Shown piece by piece: positions 49,378 through 57,894 of a stretch of DNA of 64,000 nt. Each line of letters starts with the position of its first letter. The first letter of the stretch is position 1. The position numbers and the translations under genes are program-made. The stretch spans positions 186,001 to 250,000 of the forward strand of contig JACKKB010000005.1 of the NCBI GenBank assembly GCA_020637635.1. Direction: 5' to 3'. This stretch comes from Albidovulum sp. (GTDB taxonomy: Bacteria; Pseudomonadota; Alphaproteobacteria; Rhodobacterales; Rhodobacteraceae). The notes beneath the pieces are model-generated. The model did not search any database, was not told the origin of the DNA, and worked only from the letters and a program-made list of their open reading frames with translations.

Positions 49378-50316
49378 ATGATCACCGAGGACCGCTGGAT
49401 TTCGGCCTTTCTCGAAGCCCAGGCGGCCGAGCTCGACGCGGCGCGCAACACGCTTCTCGCCTATGGCCGGGATCTGAAGAATTTCGCCGCCTGGCTCGCC
49501 CGCCGCAAGAGCGGCTTCGCAAGGGCCACGCGCGGCGATGTCGAGGCCTATCTCGTCTGGCTCGATGCCGAGGGGCTGTCGCGGGCGACCCGCGCCCGCC
49601 GGCTTTCCGCGATCCGGCAGCTCTACCGCTTTGCCCATGACGAGGGGCTGCGCGCCGACAATCCGGCGATCCAGATCAGCGGCCCCGGCAAGGCGCAGAG
49701 GCTGCCGATGGTGCTGGGCCTCGACGAGGTCGAGGCGCTCCTCGACGCCGCGCGCGCAAGCGGCCGCACGCCCGTCGAGCGGCTGCGCAACACCTGCCTG
49801 ATGGAACTTCTCTACGCCACCGGGATGCGGGTGAGCGAGCTGGTGACGCTTCCCGTCAGCGCGGCGCGGGGCGACCCGCGGATGGTGCTGGTGAGGGGCA
49901 AGGGCGGCAAGGAACGGATGGTGCCGCTTTCGGCCCCGGCGCGCGCGGCGCTCTCGGCCTGGCTCGCCCTGCGCGATGCGGCCGAGGAAAAGGCACGGGT
50001 GGAAACCGGCGCCCCCCCCGGCAAACACCTCTTTCCCGCCCGCGGCAAGGCCGGGCACCTGACCCGGCATGGCTTCCACGGGCTCCTGAAGGAGCTTGCG
50101 CTTGCCGCCGGCATCGACCCCGCAAGGGTCACTCCGCACGTCCTGCGCCATGCCTTCGCCACGCATCTTCTGGCCGGCGGCGCCGATCTGCGCGTCATCC
50201 AGACGCTTCTCGGCCATGCCGATATCTCGACCACCGAGATCTACACCCATGTGCTCGACGAGCGGTTGAAGGCACTGGTGCTCGATCATCATCCGCTGGC
50301 CCGCGATCACGGCTGA
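49378..50316 (+). CDS. xerD: Tyrosine recombinase XerD
   Basis: This 312-residue site-specific recombinase acts with XerC at dif to resolve chromosome dimers. The N-terminal SAM-like domain covers 1-90. The catalytic domain has Arg151 (GMRVSEL), His254 and Arg257 (HVLRHAFATHLL), His280 and nucleophile Tyr289 (TTEIYTHV). ATG 49378 directly follows the previous stop. It is a housekeeping recombinase, not an integrase, as no phage or island genes surround it. Confidence 0.93.
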   Translation: MITEDRWISAFLEAQAAELDAARNTLLAYGRDLKNFAAWLARRKSGFARATRGDVEAYLVWLDAEGLSRATRARRLSAIRQLYRFAHDEGLRADNPAIQISGPGKAQRLPMVLGLDEVEALLDAARASGRTPVERLRNTCLMELLYATGMRVSELVTLPVSAARGDPRMVLVRGKGGKERMVPLSAPARAALSAWLALRDAAEEKARVETGAPPGKHLFPARGKAGHLTRHGFHGLLKELALAAGIDPARVTPHVLRHAFATHLLAGGADLRVIQTLLGHADISTTEIYTHVLDERLKALVLDHHPLARDHG

Positions 50317-50325
50317 GGGCCACGC

Positions 50326-50354
50326 TTGCGGGCCGATGCGCCGCCCCGCATAAA
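50326..50354 (+). promoter_or_regulatory. Candidate sigma-70 promoter for the CorC-type transporter gene
   Basis: TTGCGG (50326-50331) and CATAAA (50349-50354) are separated by 17 bases. They lie in the short gap after xerD, and a start site near 50361 would give a leader of under 20 bases before ATG 50378. AAGGGAAA precedes the ATG. Confidence 0.45.
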
Positions 50355-50377
50355 GGGGCGAACAAGGGAAATCGATC

Positions 50378-51676
50378 ATGGCCGCGTTCTTCGACCACAC
50401 GTTCTGGCTCACCGCCGGATCCATTGCGCTCCTGCTGCTGCTCTCGGCCTTCTTCTCGGGCTCCGAGACGGCGCTGACGGCCGCCTCGCGCGGCAAGCTG
50501 CGCGCCCAGGCCGACAAGGGCAGCAAGGGCGCCGAAGCCGCCCTCGCCGTCACCGAGGACGGCGAAAAGCTCATCGGCTCGCTTCTGCTCGGCAACAATG
50601 TCGTCAACATCCTCTCCGCCTCGCTCGCGACGGCGCTCTTCTCGCGGCTGCTCGGCGCCCAGGGCGTTGCGGCCGCGACGGTGGTGATGACGGTTCTGGT
50701 CCTCGTCTTCGCCGAGGTGCTGCCCAAGACCTATGCCATCACCGCACCCGAAACCGCGGCCGCCCGCGTCGCCCGCCCGATCCGCGGCCTCATCGTCGTG
50801 CTGTCGCCTGTCGTGACGCTGGTGCGGTTCGTCGTGCGCGGGCTCCTGCTTCTCTTCGGCGTCCGCACCGACCCGGACAGCCATGTGCTGAGCTTCCGCG
50901 ACGAGATCGCCGGGGCGCTGACACTCGGCCATTCCGAGGGCGTCGTGCACAAGGATGACCGCGACCGCCTGCTTGGCGCGCTCGATCTTTCCGACCGCAC
51001 CGTGGAAGAGGTGATGCTTCACCGCAGCCAGATCGAGATGCTCGATGCCGCGGCGCCGGCCGGAGCGATCCTGAGCTCGATCCTCGCCTCGCCGCATTCG
51101 CGCCTGCCGCTCTATCGCGGCGAACGCGAGAACATCCTCGGCGTCATCCACGCCAAGGATCTCCTGCGCGCCGTCGAGAAGACCCTGCGCGAGGGCAAGG
51201 GCGACATGACCGCGCTTGCCGATTTCGACATCCTGAGCGTGGCGATGAAACCCTATTTCGTGCCCGAGACGACGCCTCTCGACGAACAGATGCGCGAGTT
51301 TCTCAAGCGGCGCACCCATTTCGCGCTCGTCGTCGACGAATACGGCGACCTGCGCGGTCTGATCACGCTCGAGGACATCATCGAGGAGATCGTGGGCGAG
51401 ATCGCCGACGAGTTCGACATCGATCCCGAGCACCCGCTCAATCGCAGCGAGGCCGGCGACTATGTCGTCGACGGCGCCATGACGATCCGCGACATCAACC
51501 GCGCCACCGACTGGTCGCTGCCCGACGACGAGGCCAACACGATCGCCGGGCTGGTGATCCACGAGGCGCAGATGATCCCGGCCGAGGGCCAGGTCTTTTC
51601 GTTCCATGGCTTCCGCTTCGAGGTGCTGGCGCGGAAGGAAAACCGCATCACCCGACTGAAGATCCGCCCGCTCTGA
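50378..51676 (+). CDS. CNNM/HlyC-CorC family transporter (DUF21-CBS)
   Basis: This 432-residue membrane protein has an N-terminal DUF21 domain with four hydrophobic segments (first at about 10-30, with FFSGSETALTAAS), two CBS domains (about 205-335, with VDEYGDLRGLITLEDI) and a C-terminal CorC_HlyC domain. The family mediates Mg or Co efflux and is often mislabelled hemolysin. The length is normal. Confidence 0.92.
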   Translation: MAAFFDHTFWLTAGSIALLLLLSAFFSGSETALTAASRGKLRAQADKGSKGAEAALAVTEDGEKLIGSLLLGNNVVNILSASLATALFSRLLGAQGVAAATVVMTVLVLVFAEVLPKTYAITAPETAAARVARPIRGLIVVLSPVVTLVRFVVRGLLLLFGVRTDPDSHVLSFRDEIAGALTLGHSEGVVHKDDRDRLLGALDLSDRTVEEVMLHRSQIEMLDAAAPAGAILSSILASPHSRLPLYRGERENILGVIHAKDLLRAVEKTLREGKGDMTALADFDILSVAMKPYFVPETTPLDEQMREFLKRRTHFALVVDEYGDLRGLITLEDIIEEIVGEIADEFDIDPEHPLNRSEAGDYVVDGAMTIRDINRATDWSLPDDEANTIAGLVIHEAQMIPAEGQVFSFHGFRFEVLARKENRITRLKIRPL

Positions 51677-51710
51677 AGGCGCGGCGGAACCCGGGCAGCG
51701 GCAAAGGAAA

Positions 51711-51738
51711 ACCCCCGCCGGATCGCCTCGGCGGGGGT
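51711..51738. terminator. Bidirectional rho-independent terminator
   Basis: ACCCCCGCCG (51711-51720) and CGGCGGGGGT (51729-51738) form a perfect 10-base stem with an 8-base loop, between the convergent corC-type and takP-type genes. Read on the minus strand it is followed by TTTTCC, so it mainly ends the TRAP operon transcript. Confidence 0.8.
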
Positions 51739-51765
51739 GCGTTTCGCGTGGTCGCCCTGGCAGGC

Positions 51766-52875
51766 TCAGAGCTTGCCGTTGCGCTGCTGGATCATCATGA
51801 AGGTGTCGTAGTTGTATTCCGCCACCTGCGCCCAGAGGTAGTATTCGCTGCGGAACGCCTTGATCGATTCCCAGATCTTCTTGAAGGGCTCGTTGGTGGC
51901 TTCCATCTCGGCGTAGACGCCGTCCGCGGCATCGAAGCAGGCCTGCAGGATCTCCGGGCTGAAGGGCCGGAGCTGCGCGCCGGCGCCGACAAGCTCCTTG
52001 ATGGCGGTCGGGTTCTTGTAGTCGTATTTCTGCAGCATGTCCGAGTTCTCGGCCTGGCAGGCGGTGCTCAACAGCGACTTGTAGGCCGGCGGCAGTTCCT
52101 CGTACTTGCCCTTGTTGAAGAAGAAGTGGACCGTCGGGCCGCCTTCCCACCAGCCGGGATAGTAGTAGTAGGGCGCGACCTTGTTGAAGCCGAGCTTCTG
52201 GTCGTCATAGGGGCCGACCCATTCGGCCGCGTCGATCGTGCCCTTCTCGAGCGCCGGATAGATATCGCCGCCCGGGATCTGCTGCGGCACGACGCCGAGC
52301 TTCTCCAGCACCTTGCCGGCAAAGCCGCCGACCCGGAACTTCAGCCCCTTGAGGTCGTCGATCGTGTTGATCTCCTTGCGGAACCAGCCGCCCATCTGCA
52401 CGCCGGTGTTGCCGCCCGGCAGGGCGAAGATGTTATGCGTGGCCATGTACTCGTTGTAGAGATCGATGCCGCCGCCGTGGTAGTGCCAGGCGTTGATGCC
52501 GCGCGCCGAGAGCGAGAAGGGAACCGCCGCGGCGAGCGCGAAGGTGGGATCCTTGCCGAAGCTGTAGTAGCCGACGGTGTGGCAGGCCTCGACCGAGCCG
52601 TCGGTCACCGCTTCCTGCGCGGGCGCGCCACCCGGCACGATCTCGCCGGCGGCGAAGACCTGGATCTGGAAGTTTCCGTCGGTGGCCTCGCTGACCATCT
52701 TCGACAGCACCTCGGCGCCGCCGTAGATCGTGTCGAGCGACTTCGGGAACGACGATGTCATGCGCCACGTCACCTTGGGCATCGATTGCGCGATGGCCGG
52801 CGCGGCAAGCGCCGAGGCGGCTGCCGCCGCCGTGCCGCCGACGGCGGCCTTTGTGAGAAATGAACGACGATCCAT
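51766..52875 (-). CDS. TRAP transporter substrate-binding protein, TakP-like
   Basis: This 369-residue periplasmic protein captures an organic acid for a TRAP transporter. The N-terminus MDRRSFLTKAAVGG is a twin-arginine signal, with cleavage at about AIAQS (residue 31). KVTWRMTSSFPKSLDTIYGG at the mature start, with GGWFRKEI and DAAEWVGPYDDQKLG later, resembles the 2-oxoacid-binding TakP group. The predicted ligand is a 2-oxo acid or similar compound bound as a salt. AGGAGG precedes ATG 52875. It is the last gene of the operon and ends at a strong terminator. Confidence 0.9.
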   Translation of the reverse strand: MDRRSFLTKAAVGGTAAAAASALAAPAIAQSMPKVTWRMTSSFPKSLDTIYGGAEVLSKMVSEATDGNFQIQVFAAGEIVPGGAPAQEAVTDGSVEACHTVGYYSFGKDPTFALAAAVPFSLSARGINAWHYHGGGIDLYNEYMATHNIFALPGGNTGVQMGGWFRKEINTIDDLKGLKFRVGGFAGKVLEKLGVVPQQIPGGDIYPALEKGTIDAAEWVGPYDDQKLGFNKVAPYYYYPGWWEGGPTVHFFFNKGKYEELPPAYKSLLSTACQAENSDMLQKYDYKNPTAIKELVGAGAQLRPFSPEILQACFDAADGVYAEMEATNEPFKKIWESIKAFRSEYYLWAQVAEYNYDTFMMIQQRNGKL

Positions 52876-52906
52876 TGGGTCCTCCTGGTTGCAAACGGTA
52901 ACGATA

Positions 52907-54760
52907 CTAGTTGGATTGAGTGCCGAAGCTCGGCGGTTGAGTGAGATCCGGCGCCGGGGCCGGGGCGGATGGCGCGGGTGCTGTCCCGAAGCTCGGCGGC
53001 TGGCTGAGATCGGGTGCCGCGCCGCCGGAGGCAGGTGCGGCGTTGCCGGACTCGCCCCCGAGATCGCCCCCCAGCCCGCCGCCGAGACCATTGCCGAGAC
53101 CGCCGCCCAGGCCGCCGCCCAGGCCGCCGCCCAGGCCGCCACCCAGTCCGCCCGTCGACGGCACGGTGAAGGTGACGTTCGTGGCATCCACGACCGGGCC
53201 CTTGTAGTGCATGACCATCTGCGGGAACAGGATCACGAGCGCGATCATCACGATCTGGATGCAGACGAAGGGCACCGCGCCCCAGTAGATCTGACCCGTG
53301 GTGACTGGCGCCGTCATCCTGCCCGTCACATGGTCCTCGAAGGGGGCCCGCGGCGCCACCGACCTGAGATAGAAGAGCGCGAAGCCGAAGGGCGGATGCA
53401 TGAAGCTCGTCTGCATGTTGACGCCCAGGATGATGCCGAACCAGATCAGGTCGATGCCGAGCTTCTCGGCCGCGGGGGCGAGAAGCGGAACGATGATGAA
53501 GGCGAGCTCGAAGAAGTCGAGGAAGAAGGCAAGCACGAAGACCAGAAGCGAGACGACGACGAGAAAGCCGTATTCCCCGCCCGGCAGCGAGGTCAGCAGA
53601 TGCTCGACCCACCTGTGGCCGTTCACCCCGTAGAAGGTGAGCGAGAAGACCCGCGCGCCGATCAGGATGAACATCACGAAGGAGGACAGCCGCGTCGTCG
53701 AGGCCAGCGCCTGGCGGATCACGTCGAGCGAGAGCCGCCGCTTGACCGCCGCGAGGAAAAGCGCGCCCACGGCCCCCATGGCGCCGCCCTCGGTCGGCGT
53801 CGCGATGCCGAGGAAGATGGTGCCGAGGACGAGGAAGATGAGCGCGAGCGGCGGAATGAGAACGATGATCACCTGCTGGGTGAGCCGCGACATCAGCCTG
53901 GTCTTCAGCGCCTTGTCGAGGATCGCCACGGCATAGACGATCGCGACGGCGAGTGCCGCGGCCAGGATGTCGGCCGACTTGCCCTGCGTCGGCTCGAGCC
54001 AGCGGAAGAGTCCGTAACCCAATGCAAGGGCCAGCACGATCATCACCAGAAGCGACATGACGCCCGAGCCGAGCGTGCGCGCCTCGGCCGGCAGGGCCGG
54101 CACCCAGGAGGGCCGCAGGATCGAGACGACGAAGATGTAGCCGAGATAGATGCCGGTCAGCACTAGGCCCGGAATCAGCGCCGCGGTATACATGTCGCCG
54201 ACCGACCGGCCGAGCTGGTCGGCCAGGATGATGAGAACGAGCGAGGGCGGGATGATCTGCGCGAGCGTCCCCGAAGCGGCGATGGCCCCCGAGGCGACGC
54301 GCCGGTCGTAGCCGTAGCGCAGCATGATCGGCAGCGAGATGAGCCCCATGGCGATCACCGAGGCGGCGACGACGCCGGTGGTGGCGGCAAGAAGCGCGCC
54401 GACGATGATCACCGCATAGGCGAGCCCGCCCCGCACCGGCCCGAAGAGCTGGCCGATCGTGTCGAGCAGGTCCTCGGCCATGCCCGATCGCTCCAGCACG
54501 ATGCCCATGAAGGTGAAGAAGGGAATCGCAAGCAGCGTCTCGTTCGAGAGCACCCCCCAGTCCCGCGATGGCAGGGTGATGAGCAACGGCCAGTCGAGCG
54601 TGATCGTGCCGCCCGAGAGCGGCGCCAGCCAGACCCCGATGACGAAGAAGAGAAGTCCGTTCGCCGCCAGCGAAAAGGCCACCGGATAGCCGATGAGCAG
54701 GAAGACGACGAGCGAGGCGAACATGATCGGCGCCATGTTCAGCGCGATGAACTCCATCAT
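52907..54760 (-). CDS. TRAP transporter large permease (DctM type) with Gly-rich C-terminal tail
   Basis: This 617-residue inner-membrane protein is the 12-helix transport subunit, with the typical PFFTFMGIVLERSGMAEDLL, ATTGVVAASVIAMG, SGTLAQIIPPSL and GVNMQTSFMHPPFGFALFYL stretches. It ends with an unusual tail of about 85 residues: a GGGL repeat (12-base DNA repeat at about 53060-53155), then Pro/Ala-rich sequence with two copies of PDLxQPPSFGT. Normal DctM proteins stop soon after the last helix. ATG 54760 overlaps the stop of the small permease by 4 bases. Confidence 0.92.
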   Translation of the reverse strand: MMEFIALNMAPIMFASLVVFLLIGYPVAFSLAANGLLFFVIGVWLAPLSGGTITLDWPLLITLPSRDWGVLSNETLLAIPFFTFMGIVLERSGMAEDLLDTIGQLFGPVRGGLAYAVIIVGALLAATTGVVAASVIAMGLISLPIMLRYGYDRRVASGAIAASGTLAQIIPPSLVLIILADQLGRSVGDMYTAALIPGLVLTGIYLGYIFVVSILRPSWVPALPAEARTLGSGVMSLLVMIVLALALGYGLFRWLEPTQGKSADILAAALAVAIVYAVAILDKALKTRLMSRLTQQVIIVLIPPLALIFLVLGTIFLGIATPTEGGAMGAVGALFLAAVKRRLSLDVIRQALASTTRLSSFVMFILIGARVFSLTFYGVNGHRWVEHLLTSLPGGEYGFLVVVSLLVFVLAFFLDFFELAFIIVPLLAPAAEKLGIDLIWFGIILGVNMQTSFMHPPFGFALFYLRSVAPRAPFEDHVTGRMTAPVTTGQIYWGAVPFVCIQIVMIALVILFPQMVMHYKGPVVDATNVTFTVPSTGGLGGGLGGGLGGGLGGGLGNGLGGGLGGDLGGESGNAAPASGGAAPDLSQPPSFGTAPAPSAPAPAPDLTQPPSFGTQSN

Positions 54761-55344
54761 TCGGAGACCTTGCCGGCGAATTCCTCGGCCTCGACCTCGG
54801 CCGAATGATGCGACGACACGAAGGGCGTCGGATCCTCGATCAGCCCGCGCATGACCGCGATCTTCTTGACGATCTCGGACAGCGCCTGGGCCAGAAGCTG
54901 GATGAAGCCGACCAGCAGAAACCCCTTGGCCGGCCAGAGAATGAGCCCGCCGGCGTTCGACGAATGCTCGCCCGAGCGGAACGACTGCAGCACATAGGGC
55001 CAGAGCAGCCAGACCATGAGCACCACGAAGGGCAGAAGGAAGAGGACGTGGCCGACGAGGTCGATCCAGTGCTGGGTGCGCCGAGACCACATGCCGTAGA
55101 CGATGTCGATGCGGATATGCTCGTTCTGCTTCAGCGTATAGGCGGCGGCCATCAGGAAGGCGGCGCCGTAGAGATACCACTGCAGTTCCAGCCAGGCGTT
55201 CGACGAGGTGTCGAAGACCTTGCGAACCGTCGCGTTCACCGCCGAGACGAGGATGGCGACAAGGATCAGCCAGCCGACCGTCCTGCCGATGATCTCGTTG
55301 ATCCTGTCGATGGCGCGGCTGAGCGCCAGAAGAGCCTGCATCAT
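54757..55344 (-). CDS. TRAP transporter small permease (DctQ type)
   Basis: This 195-residue inner-membrane protein has four helices, with NATVRKVFDTSSNAWLELQW in the first half as in DctQ. The C-terminus is acidic. It pairs with the large permease encoded next (4-base overlap). AGAGGA precedes ATG 55344. It heads the dctQ-dctM-takP-like operon. The binding protein and large permease suggest uptake of a 2-oxo acid. Confidence 0.92.
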   Translation of the reverse strand: MMQALLALSRAIDRINEIIGRTVGWLILVAILVSAVNATVRKVFDTSSNAWLELQWYLYGAAFLMAAAYTLKQNEHIRIDIVYGMWSRRTQHWIDLVGHVLFLLPFVVLMVWLLWPYVLQSFRSGEHSSNAGGLILWPAKGFLLVGFIQLLAQALSEIVKKIAVMRGLIEDPTPFVSSHHSAEVEAEEFAGKVSE

Positions 55345-55930
55345 TGTCCTCTTTTCTTGGCCAGTTGCCCGGTCGTTGCACCGGATCCGATACCGGCGTG
55401 CCGCCGCACGGCTAGATCGGACACGGCACCCCGTTCGCCCGACGACGGATCGCTGACACCGGCTGCGCGGTGAGCGTGACGGATTTCAAAAGATACTCCC
55501 CTGCGCTTGTCGCGTCTGGTTGTTCACGTCTGGTTGTGGCGTGCCAAGCGTATCGGGGCCTTCTGTCTCTCTTCCCCGGCAACGGCGACACGCCAATGCT
55601 GCGCTGATAGAAGGTGACTGCGGCGGTTACGTCAAGCCATTGATTGCAAGGCCATGAGAAGGCTCGCGAATAGTCAGGCGAAACGGCCGGGGGTAGTCAG
55701 GCGAAAAGGCCGGGGGGCGCCCGCCGGCCCTGGTGGCCGGCAGATCGACGGTCCCCGCCGGCGGCGACCGGTGTCGCGTTCCGCCCGGCCCGAGCCGGCC
55801 GGGCGCGCGCCCGTCAACGATTCGACCGCCGTTCCGGCGCCGCCCCGTCGGGCGGGGCGCGCTTGTGCTCCGCACGGGAATGGGCAAGATCGCTGTCGCC
55901 GGCGCGATGCCGGCCTGGATGGAGACCGGG
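55345..55930. other. Gene-free divergent interval between the TRAP operon and aguB
   Basis: This 586-base stretch holds no credible gene. The first part (to about 55640) is less GC-rich and is the likely control region of the TRAP operon. No clear -35/-10 pair or operator was recognised. The second part is GC-rich, and the aguB reading frame extends through some of it without a better start than ATG 55931. Confidence 0.4.
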
Positions 55931-56812
55931 ATGACGCTGTTGACCGTTGCCGCCACGCAGATGGCCTGTTCCTGGGATCTCGATGCCAACATCGCGCGCG
56001 CCGAGGCGCTGGTGCGTGCCGCCGCCGCCGACGGCGCCCGGATCATCCTGCTGCAGGAGCTTTTCGAGACCCCCTATTTCTGCCTCGAGATCTCCGATCG
56101 CTTCTTCGATCTGGCGCACCCGCTGAGCGAGAACCGCGCCGTGGCGCATTTCCGCGCCCTCGCCCGCGACCTCGCCGTGGTGCTGCCGATCTCGTTCTTC
56201 GAACGCGCGGGCCAGGCCTTCTACAACACGCTCGCCATCATCGACGCCGATGGCGAGATCCTCGACTGCTACCGCAAGACCCATATCCCGCAGTCCGCCG
56301 GTTACGAGGAGAAATACTACTTCATCCCCGGCGATACCGGCTTTCGGGTCGTGCAGACGCGCTATGCCCGGCTCGGTTGCGGCATCTGCTGGGACCAGTG
56401 GTTTCCCGAGACCGCGCGCGCGCTGGCGCTGGCCGGCGCCGAGATCCTGATGTTCCCGACCGCCATCGGCTCCGAACCGCTCTACCCCGAGATCGACAGC
56501 TCCGACCACTGGCAGCGCACGATGCAGGGCCACGCGGCGGCCAACGTCATGCCGCTCGTGGCCTCGAACCGGGTCGGCACGGAGCGCGACGGCCGCACCG
56601 AGCTTACCTTCTACGGCCGCTCCTTCATCGCCGATCATACCGGCGCGATCCTGACCGAGGCGGGCCGCGGCGCAGAGGGCCATATCGTCGCGCAGGTCGA
56701 TCTCGACGCCATCGCGCGCTACCGCCGTGCCTGGGGCCTCTTCCGCGACCGCCGGCCCGAGATGTATGGCCTTCTCGCCACATCCGACGGCCGCACCCGC
56801 CCGGCGGGCTGA
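55931..56812 (+). CDS. aguB: N-carbamoylputrescine amidase
   Basis: This 293-residue nitrilase-family enzyme hydrolyses N-carbamoylputrescine to putrescine, CO2 and ammonia. The catalytic triad is Glu43 (LLQELFET), Lys116 (CYRKTHIP) and Cys153 (CGICWDQWFPE). IPQSAGYEEKYYFIPGDTGF and SDHWQRTMQGHAAAN are typical of AguB. ATG 55931 has GGAG 6 bases upstream and gives the usual length. Agmatine deiminase is not adjacent. With the ureohydrolase at the left edge, it suggests more than one route from agmatine to putrescine. Confidence 0.9.
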   Translation: MTLLTVAATQMACSWDLDANIARAEALVRAAAADGARIILLQELFETPYFCLEISDRFFDLAHPLSENRAVAHFRALARDLAVVLPISFFERAGQAFYNTLAIIDADGEILDCYRKTHIPQSAGYEEKYYFIPGDTGFRVVQTRYARLGCGICWDQWFPETARALALAGAEILMFPTAIGSEPLYPEIDSSDHWQRTMQGHAAANVMPLVASNRVGTERDGRTELTFYGRSFIADHTGAILTEAGRGAEGHIVAQVDLDAIARYRRAWGLFRDRRPEMYGLLATSDGRTRPAG

Positions 56813-56935
56813 GGTCCGCCCCCCTTTCCCCGGCCGCGGGATTGTCCTAGAGCCGGCACGATCCAGGCAAGGGGAAGCGGACATGAGGGCGGCAGGAACG
56901 GGCAGACCCGCGGCCACGGAAAGGGCGGGCGGGCG

Positions 56936-57823
56936 ATGAACACGCTGCGCGGCGTCTTTCTGGTGACCTTCTCGATGGCCGCCTTCTCGGTCGAGGACGC
57001 CCTGGTCAAGCATCTGACCGAGAGCCTTGCCGTCGGCCAGGTGCTCTTCTCGGTCGGCCTCGGCGGGGCCGCGATCTATCTCGTGCTGGCACTGCGCGCC
57101 GGCCACCGAAACCCTCTGGCCGTGCTCGCCGACCGCGCCGTCCTCGTCCGCACGCTGAGCGAGATGGTCTCGACCGTCACCTTCGTGACGGCGCTCTCGC
57201 TGGTGCCGCTCTCGACCGTCGCCGCGGTCTTCCAGGCCACGCCGCTGGCGGTCACCGCCGGCGCCGCGCTCTTTCTCGGCGAAGTGGTGGGCTGGCGCCG
57301 CTGGACAGCGATCTCGGTCGGGTTCGCGGGTGTCCTCATGATCATCCGCCCGGGGTTCGCGGGCTTCCAGCCGGCCTCGATGCTGGTCCTCGTCACCGTC
57401 GCGGCCATCGCGCTGCGCGATCTCGTCACCCGCCGGGTGCCGGCGCATATCCCCTCGCTTCTGGTGGCCTTTCACGGCTTCAGCGCGCTCGTCGCGGCGG
57501 GCGCGCTCCTGCTCGCGCTCGGCCAGCCGGCGCGGATGCCCGCCCCCGGCGACTGGCTCGGGCTCGCGGCCGCGATCGGCTTCGCCGCCGCCGGCTATTA
57601 CGCCATCGTCGCCGCGATGCGGCTCGCCGATGCCTCGGCGCTCATGCCGTTTCGCTATGCGCGGCTCGTCTTCTCGCTGATCCTCGGCGTCGCGATCTTT
57701 GCCGAACGGCCCGACGCCCTGACGCTCGCCGGGGCGGCGGTGATCCTTGCGGCCGCCTTCTACAGCTACCGACGCGAACGCCGCCTCGCGCGTGCCGCCG
57801 CCGCCGCGCCCGGCCCGGCCTGA
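56936..57823 (+). CDS. EamA/DMT superfamily transporter
   Basis: This 295-residue inner-membrane protein has about ten hydrophobic segments in two EamA repeats (TFSMAAFSVEDALVKHL at the start of the first and MRLADASALMPFRYARLVFS in the second). Such proteins export metabolites such as amino acids or drugs; the substrate cannot be named. ATG 56936 opens the protein. Eno follows after 71 bases on the same strand, but it is probably independent. Confidence 0.88.
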   Translation: MNTLRGVFLVTFSMAAFSVEDALVKHLTESLAVGQVLFSVGLGGAAIYLVLALRAGHRNPLAVLADRAVLVRTLSEMVSTVTFVTALSLVPLSTVAAVFQATPLAVTAGAALFLGEVVGWRRWTAISVGFAGVLMIIRPGFAGFQPASMLVLVTVAAIALRDLVTRRVPAHIPSLLVAFHGFSALVAAGALLLALGQPARMPAPGDWLGLAAAIGFAAAGYYAIVAAMRLADASALMPFRYARLVFSLILGVAIFAERPDALTLAGAAVILAAAFYSYRRERRLARAAAAAPGPA

Positions 57824-57894
57824 TGCCTCTTTTCCTTGGCCGCTCCGGCGCGTAAAGACCCCCCAATGCGATTTCAGCCGAGGGAGGCCCCGCC

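Noticed and set aside
49378..50316. Tyrosine recombinase as a sign of an integrated island
   Set aside because: The sequence is XerD-like with housekeeping neighbours. No attachment-site duplication, phage or transfer genes are present.
42180..57853. Recurrent TTTTCTTGG or TTTTCCTTGG upstream of the lipoprotein gene (42180), ssb (44767), eno (57830), and near the TRAP operon (55354)
   Set aside because: The distance to any -10-like sequence varies and one copy points away from its nearest gene, so I could not define a promoter class from four cases.
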